The position numbers and the translations under genes were made by a program. The notes under the pieces are model-generated. The model searched no databases. It saw nothing but the letters and a program-made list of their open reading frames with translations, and had not been told where the DNA came from. A stretch of 64,000 nucleotides of DNA from Clostridia bacterium (GTDB lineage: Bacteria; Bacillota; DAOUPZ01). This document shows, piece after piece, positions 24,750 to 33,408 of this stretch (within the stretch, counting starts at the first letter, position 1; each line of letters starts with the position of its first letter). Where the stretch lies: NCBI GenBank assembly GCA_030625885.1, contig DAOUPZ010000011.1:1-64000 (forward strand). Reading direction: 5' to 3'.

Positions 24750-25292
24750 ATGATAAAAGGGATTAAAGTTAAGTTGGATGTTATTGAAGGTATGGATTAT
24801 TATTGGAAAGCCACGAGCGAGAAAGAAAAAGTAGGCGAAAGCTTTATTAATGACATTGCTAGTATGCCAGAGATGAGCTATACGTATGATGATGAATTTA
24901 CGAGTGAATCGGTAAGAAGGGCGTTGAGTGCTGTTTCAAACCGGGAACGGTTTACGAGTGAAAACAAGAAAGAAGGCCGGTTCTGGAACTATAATATGTG
25001 GGTTATGGAAGACCTGGATTATACGGATATGATGATCAAGCCTGTAAAAGTTTTAAACTTGAGTGCTTTGATTGAGAAATTAAATGGAGAAGAAAATAAA
25101 GGGGATTATGAATATCTGGAGGTTATATTTGTACCCGGTCACTTGGATGAATGCTATATAGTGGATAATAAATTAATTATCAATTTCTTTATGGTGAAAC
25201 CGGATTTATATGATGATGATAAGGTGTTTTTTGGAGAAGCACCGCTTGTAGACTTTATTGAAGGAAAGTTAAAAGAATTATTAACTAAATAA
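24750..25292 (+). CDS. Conserved-looking soluble protein of unknown function
   Basis: 180 residues, acidic, with no signal or membrane segment. AAAGAAGGAGTG lies upstream of ATG 24750. Features include a Tyr/Trp-rich N-terminal part (EGMDYYWKATSEKEKVGE), WNYNMWVMEDLDYTD in the middle, and a C-terminal helix. It forms a single-gene unit closed by a terminator. I do not recognise the family. Confidence 0.65.
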   Translation: MIKGIKVKLDVIEGMDYYWKATSEKEKVGESFINDIASMPEMSYTYDDEFTSESVRRALSAVSNRERFTSENKKEGRFWNYNMWVMEDLDYTDMMIKPVKVLNLSALIEKLNGEENKGDYEYLEVIFVPGHLDECYIVDNKLIINFFMVKPDLYDDDKVFFGEAPLVDFIEGKLKELLTK

Positions 25293-25301
25293 GATAATAT
25301 G

Positions 25302-25337
25302 AAACGATCTGGAGAAAATTCTTCAGATCGTTTTTTA
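25302..25337 (+). terminator. Intrinsic terminator
   Basis: AAACGATCTG and CAGATCGTTT form a 10-bp stem around a 12-base loop, followed by TTTT. The 25338-25586 gap is AT-rich with no gene that I can support. Confidence 0.82.
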
Positions 25338-25586
25338 TTACGAAGTTTAATAAAAGCGATAAGTATTTCATATTATAAAATATTCAGTCATAATAGCAAT
25401 GATTAAAATTATATTACCAATATTACAAAAAATTATCAATAAACAGGATTTTCTTAATAATAAAAGAATATACATATAAAGGCCTTTTGTTAGATTATGA
25501 TACACTTTTTTAGATTAAAAGGAAAAGGTTGATATGTTATTATTTAATTTGCTTTCGGAGTCTTCTGTGGCATGGGGGGATGCAAA

Positions 25587-27389
25587 ATGCTAGAGCAAGG
25601 ATATAAAGTGATCGTTGAAAACGTTCCGGATACGATTGCGCGATTTGATAAAGACTTTTGCTATATTTATATTAATCCCGTTGTAAAGCGTGAACTTGGC
25701 ATAGTGGCGGATGAATTTATTGGAAAAACAACTCGTGAGTTGGGCATGCCGGAGGATTTCATATTGAAGTGGGAGACGACACTCCGGGCTGTTTTTACTG
25801 TCGGACAGGAGAAGACAATCGAATTTGAGTTTTTGGCATTGGGCAAAATAAAATATTATTATACGCGTATGGTACCAGAATTTGCTTCGGATGGCGCTGT
25901 GAGTTCTGTACTCAGTATTACCCGTAATATCACGGCGTATAAGCAAACTGAACAAAAGTTGAAAGAGAGTGAAGAACGATGGAAGTTTGCTATTGAAGGA
26001 AGCGGGGACGGTGCTTGGGATTGGAATATTGAAACCAATGAGGTCTTATTCTCCCCGAGATGGAAGGAAATTATCGGCTTTAGAGCAGATGAGATGAGTG
26101 ACAATTTAAAAGAGTGGCGAGCTCGTGTTCACCCTGAAGATCGTGGTTGGGTATCAGAGGAACTGAAAAAGCATTTAAGAGGAGACGTTCCTATCTATAT
26201 GACTGAACATCGCATTAAGTGTAAAAATGGGCATTATAAATGGATTCTTGACAGAGGGAAAGTATTGAAATGGACGAGCGATGGAAATCCAGCCCGAGTG
26301 GTAGGGACAATAACCGATATTGATGAGCGGAAGCAAACAGAAGAAAAGATTAGATATTTAAGCGTACATGATCAGCTTACCGGTTTATACAATCGTGCTT
26401 TTTTTGAAGAAGAACTAAAACGTTTGGAAGCAGAAGGGCCATTGCCTTTGAGCCTGCTTGTGGGAGATGCTAATGGGCTTAAGTTGGTTAATGATGCGTT
26501 TGGTCATCATCAAGGTGATAAATTGTTAAAGCAAATTGCCAAAATATTTAGGGAAGTATTTAGGAAAGAGGACATTATTGCCCGTATAGGCGGTGATGAA
26601 TTTGCTGTCCTTTTACCTCATGTGGGATCGAAAGAAGTTATTGAGATCATGGCCAGGATTAGAGATAAGTGTTTCAAAGAAATGGGGGATCCCATCAAGC
26701 CCAGTATTGCTTTAGGGACTGCTACTAAAGAATATGATGATCAAGATATGGAAATGATTTATCGAATTGCGGAAGATAGAATGTATAATAACAAATTGCT
26801 GGAGAGTAAAAGCATACGGAGTTCTACCATTACCTCTTTGAGGAAGACGTTGGAAGAGAGGACCCATGAAACGGAAGAACACTGCCTTCGCATAAAAACC
26901 CTTTCTATACAGTTAGCTAAAAGAATGGGGTTGTCGGATGGTCAATTGGATGAATTAGGTCTTTTGTCTTTACTACATGATATTGGGAAAATAGCGGTAC
27001 CAGACGATATTTTGATGAAGCCCGATAAATTAACTCATAAAGAATGGCAAAAAATGAAACAACATAGTGAAATTGGTTATCGAATTGCAGCTGCATCTCC
27101 GGAACTGGTAACCATAGCAGATGGGATCTTAAGTCATCATGAACACTGGGATGGAAGTGGATATCCTCAGGGTTTAAAGGGAACACAAATTCCTTTAATT
27201 GCACGGATTGTTGCTATTGTCGATGCGTATGATGTTATGATCCATGGCAGGTGTTATCAGGAAGCGCTGCCTAAAGAAGAAGTCATTGAAGAACTGATAA
27301 GATTCGGTGGCATTCAATTTGATCCGGATATTGTAGAAAAATTTATCAGAATGGTTACAGAACATCTCAGGCTTATTTCAAGTTATTAA
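25587..27389 (+). CDS. PAS-PAS-GGDEF-HD-GYP c-di-GMP protein
   Basis: 600 residues from ATG 25587, seven bases after GGGGGGA. Two PAS domains (about 5-115 and 125-250; the second has the PAC-like ARVVGTITDIDERK) lead to GGDEF with an intact GGDEF signature at 335-339. HD-GYP follows with HD464-465 in LLHDIGKIAVP, HHEHWDGSGYP and GYP at 525-527. It is soluble. Both synthesis and hydrolysis residues are present, so the PAS input may decide direction. It is a single-gene unit, ended by the terminator at 27417. Confidence 0.93.
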   Translation: MLEQGYKVIVENVPDTIARFDKDFCYIYINPVVKRELGIVADEFIGKTTRELGMPEDFILKWETTLRAVFTVGQEKTIEFEFLALGKIKYYYTRMVPEFASDGAVSSVLSITRNITAYKQTEQKLKESEERWKFAIEGSGDGAWDWNIETNEVLFSPRWKEIIGFRADEMSDNLKEWRARVHPEDRGWVSEELKKHLRGDVPIYMTEHRIKCKNGHYKWILDRGKVLKWTSDGNPARVVGTITDIDERKQTEEKIRYLSVHDQLTGLYNRAFFEEELKRLEAEGPLPLSLLVGDANGLKLVNDAFGHHQGDKLLKQIAKIFREVFRKEDIIARIGGDEFAVLLPHVGSKEVIEIMARIRDKCFKEMGDPIKPSIALGTATKEYDDQDMEMIYRIAEDRMYNNKLLESKSIRSSTITSLRKTLEERTHETEEHCLRIKTLSIQLAKRMGLSDGQLDELGLLSLLHDIGKIAVPDDILMKPDKLTHKEWQKMKQHSEIGYRIAAASPELVTIADGILSHHEHWDGSGYPQGLKGTQIPLIARIVAIVDAYDVMIHGRCYQEALPKEEVIEELIRFGGIQFDPDIVEKFIRMVTEHLRLISSY

Positions 27390-27416
27390 GAAAGCCGAGG
27401 ATTAGAATGCAGAATA

Positions 27417-27456
27417 AAAAATAGCCTGGTTCCATTTGGATCCAGGCTATTTTTTA
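27417..27456. terminator. Bidirectional terminator
   Basis: AAAAATAGCCTGG pairs with CCAGGCTATTTTT, with A and T tracts on both sides. It lies between convergent genes. Confidence 0.85.
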
Positions 27457-27578
27457 TTCCATCTCTGATACAAAGATTTTGTGTAAATCCTCCGTCAGTT
27501 TAATATCATACTTTCTAAACACTTGATTCAAAGCCTTTAAGGTGATATATAATTTCTCTTCGTAACAATTTTCACCTA

Positions 27579-28100
27579 TTAATTGGTTTGTTTATTTAAT
27601 ATATTTACTTTTATTGTTCCTGTTTTGCTTAAAGCGATTCCTAATATAACAGCTGTAATCGCGCCTAGACCACCCTGTACTAAGTTTCCGGGAATTTCAG
27701 ATGCTGCGGGAGCCATTCCCACCATAAATATTTCCACCATGAAATATCCCATAGCCATCCATATGCCGCCGGTGATGGTGGCAAGCAATGGATATTTTTG
27801 GCCTAAACGTTTCTCTAGAATCCATCCTGCGATAAAACCTTCGAGTCCTTTAACAATCAAGGTGAAGGGAGCGAAGTATCCATAGCCTAGGATCACGTCG
27901 GCTAGAGCGGAACCTAATCCCCCTACGATGAAGCCGCCTTTTTTACCAAAAATCATAGCCGCTAAAAATACGACCATATCGCCTAAATTAAGATAACCTT
28001 TTGTTGCCGGGTTAGGAATACTGATCAGCATGGTCATAACAGTTGTAAGTGCCATCATCAAGGCGTAGCGAACCATCAATTTTATTTTTTTGCTTTCCAT
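27579..28100 (-). CDS. ECF transporter S component, probably for a vitamin B6 compound
   Basis: 173 residues with about five or six membrane helices and no ATPase domain. It has the hydrophobic, Gly/Ala-rich style of energy-coupling-factor substrate-binding (S) subunits: YLNLGDMVVFLAAMIFGKK, GGLGSALADVILGY, and a C-terminal lysine-rich tail. Such subunits use a shared EcfAAT module, not found in this window. The gene is divergent from a MocR/PdxR-type regulator that binds pyridoxal phosphate through Lys303, and the intergenic region carries repeated ATACAA boxes. This suggests pyridoxine or pyridoxal uptake. Substrate assignment is inferred from context. Confidence 0.82.
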   Translation of the reverse strand: MESKKIKLMVRYALMMALTTVMTMLISIPNPATKGYLNLGDMVVFLAAMIFGKKGGFIVGGLGSALADVILGYGYFAPFTLIVKGLEGFIAGWILEKRLGQKYPLLATITGGIWMAMGYFMVEIFMVGMAPAASEIPGNLVQGGLGAITAVILGIALSKTGTIKVNILNKQTN

Positions 28101-28239
28101 TTAAGTCATCTCCTTATTGGTTATAAAAAGGGTTAGAAATTTGAACAACAAGTCATACTAATGTATGTGGGTCATTGTTAAGGATTCATTTTTGCTTTCC
28201 CCCCTTTTAATATTTGATTAAATCTGATATAATTGAACC

Positions 28240-28320
28240 GATACAAAATATGATCGATACAATAAATTTTATTTGTTCTACTATTATAATAATATAAGAC
28301 AGATTGTATTGTCAATACAA
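28240..28320. promoter_or_regulatory. Repeated ATACAA boxes between ECF and MocR genes
   Basis: GATACAA occurs at 28240-28246 and 28256-28262 (16 bases apart). TTGTATTG and CAATACAA form a near-adjacent inverted repeat at 28304-28320, just before the ribosome binding site of the MocR gene. MocR/PdxR proteins are known to bind direct and inverted repeats of this general kind, so this is the likely regulatory site for both genes. Confidence 0.6.
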
Positions 28321-28335
28321 AGGAGAAAAAACTTT

Positions 28336-29781
28336 ATGACTAAAATTGAATCCATACAATTAGACAGAGATGACTCAACGTCTCTTTATATACAATTGTA
28401 TAAAATTATACATCAATACATTATTGAAGGCGTGCTGCAACATGGGGATAAATTGCCGCCCATACGTAAATTGGCTGAGCAGCTAGGGGTTAATAATGTG
28501 ACGGTTGTCAATGCTTATCGTATGTTGGAAGAACATCATATTGTTCACAAAATTGTCGGCAGCGGTACGTTTGTATCGATGCCTGCTGCCGGATTTACAG
28601 AAGATCATTATGAGTATTCAGAGAATGAGACAGCATATATTGACTTTGCCAGTGCGACATTATCACCGGGATTATTTCCAGTGGATGATTATAAGAAGAT
28701 CATGAATGAGGTCATCGATCATGAAAGAGGTCATGCCTTTAGTTCAAATGAGAGCCAGGGGCTTCTGAAGTTAAGGCGGGAGATTGCTGTATTGTCACAG
28801 AATTATCACTTGAATACGAAGCCGCATCAGATTCAAGTCATTTCAGGGGCGCAGCAGGGAATTGATATCTTAGCAAAATCACTACTTAACCATGGAGATT
28901 ATGTTATTGTGGAAAAACCAACTTATACAGGGGCTTTTCTCGTCTTTCAGGGAAAGGGTGCCAAAATAAGTGAAGTGCCTTTGACAGCAGATGGTATGAA
29001 TATGGATGTGCTTGTGGAGCAAATTGAAAAATATCATCCTAAATTGGTCTATGTTATGCCTGATTTTCAAAACCCGACCGGATATCAGTATGCTGAGGAA
29101 AAGAGAAGAAAATTACTCCAATTAGCAGAAGAAAATGATTTTTATATTATTGAAGATGATCAATTGAGTGAATTACAATTTTCGGGTGAGAAAGTACCTC
29201 TGCTCAAATCAATGGATACCGGGGAACGGGTTATTTATATTAAAAGCTTTTCTAAACTTTTAATGCCGGGGGTTCGTTTGGGATTTCTGGTCCTGCCCGA
29301 AAAAATATGTGACCGAGTGCTTAAGGCAAAACAGTTCACGGATATTGCTACTTCTGGTTTTGCACAGCGCGTTTTTGCGCAATATTTACAGCAAGGGCAT
29401 TGGCAAAAGCAGATTGAGCGGGTTAGAATGCTTTGTAAAGATCGCTACAATAAGATGATTTATGCCTTAAAGACATATATGCCTGATGATGTGACTTATA
29501 CAACGCCCATCGGCGGGCTTCATGTATGGGTTTGTTTGCCTGAAGGATATTCCGTTCAAGAATTATTTAATATGGCTTCTCAGCGTCAGCTTACCTTTAT
29601 ACCAGGACATGTTTTTTTCCCTACGGATCACATGGACCAGTTTTTTCGTTTGAGTTTTGCAGATGTATCTGAAAAAAATATTGATAAAGGTATAAAACTA
29701 CTTGCAGATATGATTAAAAATGAGATGCAGCCGCGATCTGATGGTGTAGAAGCGCGTCATTCGTACATGTCTCTACTATGA
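28336..29781 (+). CDS. MocR/PdxR-family regulator (GntR HTH plus aminotransferase-like domain)
   Basis: 481 residues from ATG 28336 after AAAGGAG; the longer frame at 28273 lacks a site. A GntR winged helix (about 10-75; ADQLGVNNVTVVNAYRML-like as AEQLGVNNVTVVNAYRML) is joined by a linker to a fold type I aminotransferase domain (about 100-470) with Lys303 in YIKSFSKLLMPGVRLGF as the pyridoxal phosphate anchor. Proteins of this family act as PLP-sensing regulators, not enzymes. Being divergent from an ECF S component, it probably controls B6 uptake. A strong terminator (29791-29818) follows. Confidence 0.91.
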   Translation: MTKIESIQLDRDDSTSLYIQLYKIIHQYIIEGVLQHGDKLPPIRKLAEQLGVNNVTVVNAYRMLEEHHIVHKIVGSGTFVSMPAAGFTEDHYEYSENETAYIDFASATLSPGLFPVDDYKKIMNEVIDHERGHAFSSNESQGLLKLRREIAVLSQNYHLNTKPHQIQVISGAQQGIDILAKSLLNHGDYVIVEKPTYTGAFLVFQGKGAKISEVPLTADGMNMDVLVEQIEKYHPKLVYVMPDFQNPTGYQYAEEKRRKLLQLAEENDFYIIEDDQLSELQFSGEKVPLLKSMDTGERVIYIKSFSKLLMPGVRLGFLVLPEKICDRVLKAKQFTDIATSGFAQRVFAQYLQQGHWQKQIERVRMLCKDRYNKMIYALKTYMPDDVTYTTPIGGLHVWVCLPEGYSVQELFNMASQRQLTFIPGHVFFPTDHMDQFFRLSFADVSEKNIDKGIKLLADMIKNEMQPRSDGVEARHSYMSLL

Positions 29782-29790
29782 TTCGCTTAC

Positions 29791-29818
29791 TAAAAAACAG
29801 CTTAAGCTGTTTTTTTAT
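29791..29818 (+). terminator. Intrinsic terminator
   Basis: AAAAAACAGCTT and AAGCTGTTTTTTT form a near-perfect palindrome 10 bases after the regulator stop codon. Confidence 0.85.
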
Positions 29819-29915
29819 TGCAGGAAAAGTTGTTAAAGAGAAGAATAATTTTATATGTAGTTTTTAATAAAGCGGCAAAGATATCCCTAAAATATGCTAA
29901 AGGAAGTGAATTAAT

Positions 29916-30491
29916 ATGAAGTTTGGGGTTGTGGAAAGAAAAGCACCGGGTCAAAAAGTAAGCGGGGATAGTTATTTGATAGAAGAATTTGATGATCAGG
30001 TTTTTATTGGTGTGTTGGATGGACAGGGATTAGGGGAAGAAGCAAGAGCATCTGTGGAAAAAGCGAAAAAATATATTAAAGATAATGTGAGAAATTATGG
30101 GGTTGGTTTTGCAGACCTAGTACAAGGATGCCACCAATTACTTCGTCATGCTCGCGGCATCGATTTAGGTATGATATGGATCGATACGAAACAAAAGAGA
30201 CTTTTTTATACAGGGATTGGCGGGACGGAAATAAGGATATTTGGGCCTCGTCGTGTCGATTTTCCCTCTCAATCAGGTGTTGTAGGACTTCAAATCAATG
30301 GGATTCAAATTCATGACTATAATTATTTTGCGGAAGATATTTTTGTATTATTTACTGATGGGATTTCATCTAAGTTTTCTTTCGTCGATTCACGTATTAA
30401 TGTTTCGCTGCCGCCTCAGGCATTAGCTGAACAGATTGCTGAATTATTTGGTAAAGAAGATGATGATTATGTGATCGTAGTGGGGGTTTAA
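29916..30491 (+). CDS. PP2C-type phosphatase resembling RsbX
   Basis: 191 residues. The PP2C/SpoIIE-like features are SGDSYLIEEF, VFIGVLDGQGLGEEA (metal-binding Asp/Gly), LGMIWID, LFYTGIGGTEIRI, VLFTDGISSKF and a final DDYVIVVGV. The length matches RsbX, the short phosphatase that resets stressosome proteins, rather than the longer RsbU or SpoIIE. No stressosome gene is nearby. AAGGAAGTG precedes ATG 29916. Substrate is unknown. Confidence 0.85.
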   Translation: MKFGVVERKAPGQKVSGDSYLIEEFDDQVFIGVLDGQGLGEEARASVEKAKKYIKDNVRNYGVGFADLVQGCHQLLRHARGIDLGMIWIDTKQKRLFYTGIGGTEIRIFGPRRVDFPSQSGVVGLQINGIQIHDYNYFAEDIFVLFTDGISSKFSFVDSRINVSLPPQALAEQIAELFGKEDDDYVIVVGV

Positions 30492-30507
30492 AAATAACCC
30501 CCACCCC

Positions 30508-31317
30508 CTATTCTTTTCTTTGATAAAAAAAGTGTCGTATGGAAGAAAAACCGATTTCGTGAGCTCGGAAAATTTGTTCTGTACTTCCGGTAAATAGAAC
30601 CCCATCAGGTTTTAAAGATTGGTAAAAACGCTTGTAAAGTTCAAATTTAGTTTCTTCAGTAAAATAAATGACGACATTACGGCAAAGAATAAGATCAAAG
30701 CCTGTTTCAAAACGGTCTAAAAGTAAATTGTGATGCTTAAAGGTGATATGCTTTTTAAGATGGGGATCAATTTGACAGGTATCTGCATTGTTTTTGGTAA
30801 AGTGTTTTTGGAATATAGGCCGAGGTACATTTACAGTATTTTTTATAGGATAGATCCTTTTTTGAGATTTAGAAAGTACATTTTTGTCGATATCCGTTGC
30901 TAAAATGGTGTAATGGCACCTTGGAAAATATTCTTCCATGATCATGGCTATTGTGTAGGGTTCTTCTCCCGTAGAAGATCCAGCACACCAAAATTTCAAC
31001 GTATTATTTTTCGTGTTTTCTAGAAGTAGAGGAATAATTTCCTTTTGTAAAACATTGAATTGTTCGGGGTTACGAAAAAATTCAGAAACATTAATGGTAA
31101 TATGGTTAATGAGTTTTTCATAAAGTATTGCATCCTTATCAACAATATTAAAGTATTCGCAAAAGGTATGTGCGCCTGCGCCTTGTACAAGCATGTTAAT
31201 ACGACGCATCATTTGTTTGCTTTTGTAGTTTGATAGATTAATACCCGATTTTTTATAGAGTTTTTCTTTGAATTTCTCATAATCTGGGTCAATCACATTA
31301 TTTTCTCCTATAGGCAT
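30508..31317 (-). CDS. cheR: CheR-type protein glutamate methyltransferase
   Basis: 269 residues from ATG 31317, 11 bases after AAGGA; a GTG at 31326 is in frame but too close to that site. The N-terminal helical CheR domain (about 10-65) is followed by a SAM-binding Rossmann domain with FWCAGSSTGEEPYTIAM, ILATDID, DLILCRNVVIYF and LKPDGVLFTGSTE. It methylates glutamates of chemoreceptors using S-adenosylmethionine. No chemoreceptor or CheB gene lies in the window, so it may serve a distant chemotaxis or signalling system. It converges with the phosphatase gene with only 16 bases between stops. Confidence 0.92.
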   Translation of the reverse strand: MPIGENNVIDPDYEKFKEKLYKKSGINLSNYKSKQMMRRINMLVQGAGAHTFCEYFNIVDKDAILYEKLINHITINVSEFFRNPEQFNVLQKEIIPLLLENTKNNTLKFWCAGSSTGEEPYTIAMIMEEYFPRCHYTILATDIDKNVLSKSQKRIYPIKNTVNVPRPIFQKHFTKNNADTCQIDPHLKKHITFKHHNLLLDRFETGFDLILCRNVVIYFTEETKFELYKRFYQSLKPDGVLFTGSTEQIFRAHEIGFSSIRHFFYQRKE

Positions 31318-31641
31318 GCTAAACACCGTCCTTATACGTAATCATTACTTAATTCTCTGTTTTAGGTTATTTACCTTTAACTTTTAATCTTTAATATATC
31401 GTTTTTTATATAGTATCAGAATTTATAAATCTTAGTATGAAATTTTGTAATTTTTAGTTGGAAAGTTGGAAGTAAAAGATTAATGAATTTAATTACAGAA
31501 TGTTTCACTATTCCTTATCTCTAGTCTTTAGTTTTTTAACTTTCAGCGAACGCAGTGAGCGATCTTTCCACTTTCTACTTTCCGCTGAAAAACGGCGCAG
31601 CCGTTTTTCTAATATATACACTTCTAAAGGAGTTATAAGAC
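31318..31641. other. Intergenic region with repeat fragments and a small hairpin
   Basis: Holds a GTTGGAAAGTTGGAAG segment, a CAGCGAACGCAGTGAGCGAT palindrome-like repeat (31543-31563) that recurs at 48754, and AAAAACGGCgcaGCCGTTTTT (31587-31607), a terminator-like hairpin. No gene is supported. Confidence 0.6.
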
Positions 31642-33132
31642 ATGGCACAATCATTTTCTATACAAGGAAATATAATAAAATATATGCCTAACGTAGAAGA
31701 GATTATACATCTTTTTTTCCCTCAAGCAAACATTGTGGCAGATGGCTGCGCGGATTACCATCTGGAATTTAATTTGTTATTAGAGGATCCGGGGAATGTA
31801 CGGGTAAAGCTTCACGAGCAAAGGTTTGGTAAGGCGTGGCACCATCTTGAACAGCGACAGTTTCAAATAGATTTAGGAATGAAGGATGAAACGATGAGAA
31901 TGTTAAAAGTTGCTGTTTTTCGGTTGTTACAAAACGTATTTCCTCATTTGGCCAGTCCATGGGGGATTCTAAGAGGTATCAGGCCGACAAAGTTAGTACA
32001 TCAATTTTTAGATCGCGGGCTTAATGAACGCGAAATAATTGAGATGTTTCAAGTGGGTTATGGATTGCAAGAGGAGAAGGTACGGTTATTATTACAGATT
32101 GCGATACAACAGCGGCCGTTTTTGCTTTCGAGGGAGGAAATGTTACGTAAGATAAGCATTTATATTGGGATTCCTTTTTGCCCGACACGATGTGTGTATT
32201 GTTCTTTTATTTCCTGTACTTTAAAGCAAGGGGAAAAATGGTTGGAAGATTATATGAAGGCATTGCATCACGAAATTAATGAAATTGGCCAATGGATGCA
32301 TAAGGAAGGCTTGATCGCTGATAATATATATATTGGCGGGGGAACACCCACCGTTTTATCTTTAGAGAAATTGGATTTGTTGCTAGATACGATTAAACGG
32401 GATATTCCTAAAGCCAGTCAGATAGAATATACCATGGAGGCGGGGCGTCCTGATAGTATCACGCTGGAAAATCTGCGTATGATCAAGGCGGCAGGGATTA
32501 ATCGCCTTTGTATTAATCCCCAGACTTTAAATGATAAAACGCTAGATATTATTGGACGCAAGCATTCTGTGGCAGAGTTTATGCAAGCATTTAATTGGGC
32601 GCGGCAAGTCGGTTTTAGTAATATTAATTCGGATTTAATTATTGGGCTGCCGGGAGAAAAAGCAGCAGATGTACAAAGAAGTCTGGAATATTTATTGCCT
32701 TTAGGACCGGAAAATGTGACGGTGCATACGATGGCGATAAAACGGGGGTCGCGTCTGATGGAAGAATTAGAAGAGACCGTACTCCCTCAAGCAAAAGAAG
32801 TAGAAAAAATGCTTCGCATATCTCAAGAAATGCTTCTTAAAGCAGGTTATAAGCCTTATTATTTATACAGGCAGCAAAAGATACTAGCGCATTTGGAAAA
32901 TACCGGGTATACGCTTTCGGGACATGTTTGTTCCTATAATATTCAGATGATAGAGGAAAGACAAAATATTCTTGGGTTGGGGGCGGGTGCTTCTTCGAAG
33001 TTTGTAAGCCCGGATTTGAAGATCATTAAGGCCGTACATCATCCCAAAGATCCTAAAACATATATAGACAAAGTTGAGGGCCTCATTCAGGAAAAAATAG
33101 TGAAGATGAGGACTATATTGACAAGGGTGTAA
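31642..33132 (+). CDS. hemZ: HemZ-type radical SAM coproporphyrinogen III dehydrogenase family protein
   Basis: 496 residues. An N-terminal region of about 155 residues is typical of the HemZ branch and absent from classical HemN. The radical SAM core begins near residue 170 with CPTRCVYCSF (CxxxCxxC), then YIGGGTPT and INSDLIIGLPGE. The C-terminal HemN-like part ends near residue 480. The family is linked to anaerobic porphyrin metabolism, although many HemN relatives have other roles such as haem handling. AAAGGAG lies just upstream of ATG 31642. In the Clostridia this gene often precedes hisS, as here. Confidence 0.9.
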   Translation: MAQSFSIQGNIIKYMPNVEEIIHLFFPQANIVADGCADYHLEFNLLLEDPGNVRVKLHEQRFGKAWHHLEQRQFQIDLGMKDETMRMLKVAVFRLLQNVFPHLASPWGILRGIRPTKLVHQFLDRGLNEREIIEMFQVGYGLQEEKVRLLLQIAIQQRPFLLSREEMLRKISIYIGIPFCPTRCVYCSFISCTLKQGEKWLEDYMKALHHEINEIGQWMHKEGLIADNIYIGGGTPTVLSLEKLDLLLDTIKRDIPKASQIEYTMEAGRPDSITLENLRMIKAAGINRLCINPQTLNDKTLDIIGRKHSVAEFMQAFNWARQVGFSNINSDLIIGLPGEKAADVQRSLEYLLPLGPENVTVHTMAIKRGSRLMEELEETVLPQAKEVEKMLRISQEMLLKAGYKPYYLYRQQKILAHLENTGYTLSGHVCSYNIQMIEERQNILGLGAGASSKFVSPDLKIIKAVHHPKDPKTYIDKVEGLIQEKIVKMRTILTRV

Positions 33133-33408
33133 GGATGCTATAACATAGAAAAGAAATTGAAAATTTAAAATGTAAAATTAAAATTATAGCAGGTAGCGAA
33201 CAGCAGGTAGCAGGTAGGGAAAGATAAAATACGAGGAATGAGGAAAGATCGCAGCCTATGGCTGCTGAACGAGCAACGAAAAAGATAAGGAAACGAGCTA
33301 CCTGCCTAGTTTACTTTTAATCTTAAAGTTTACATGATTAAATAGAATTATGATAATGAAGGAAAATAAATTGTCAATTGTAAAAATATTACTGGAGGTG
33401 GAGCTGCC
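33133..33408. repeat. CAGGTAG repeat cluster before hisS
   Basis: GCAGGTAGCGAACAGCAGGTAGCAGGTAGGG-type sequence (33189-33219) is matched by GAGCTACCTGCC at 33295-33306, giving inverted ends around about 80 bases that include GCAGCCTATGGCTGC. The family recurs at 45.8, 45.9, 47.6, 47.75 and 56.6 kb. No T-box motif (GGGTGGNACC) for hisS was seen. Confidence 0.7.

Noticed and set aside
27454-27585. About 40 minus-strand codons reading NCYEEKLYITLKALNQVF... to a stop, as a gene remnant
   Set aside because: There is no start codon, it overlaps the end of the ECF gene, and the length is short enough to be chance. It could be the tail of a lost gene.
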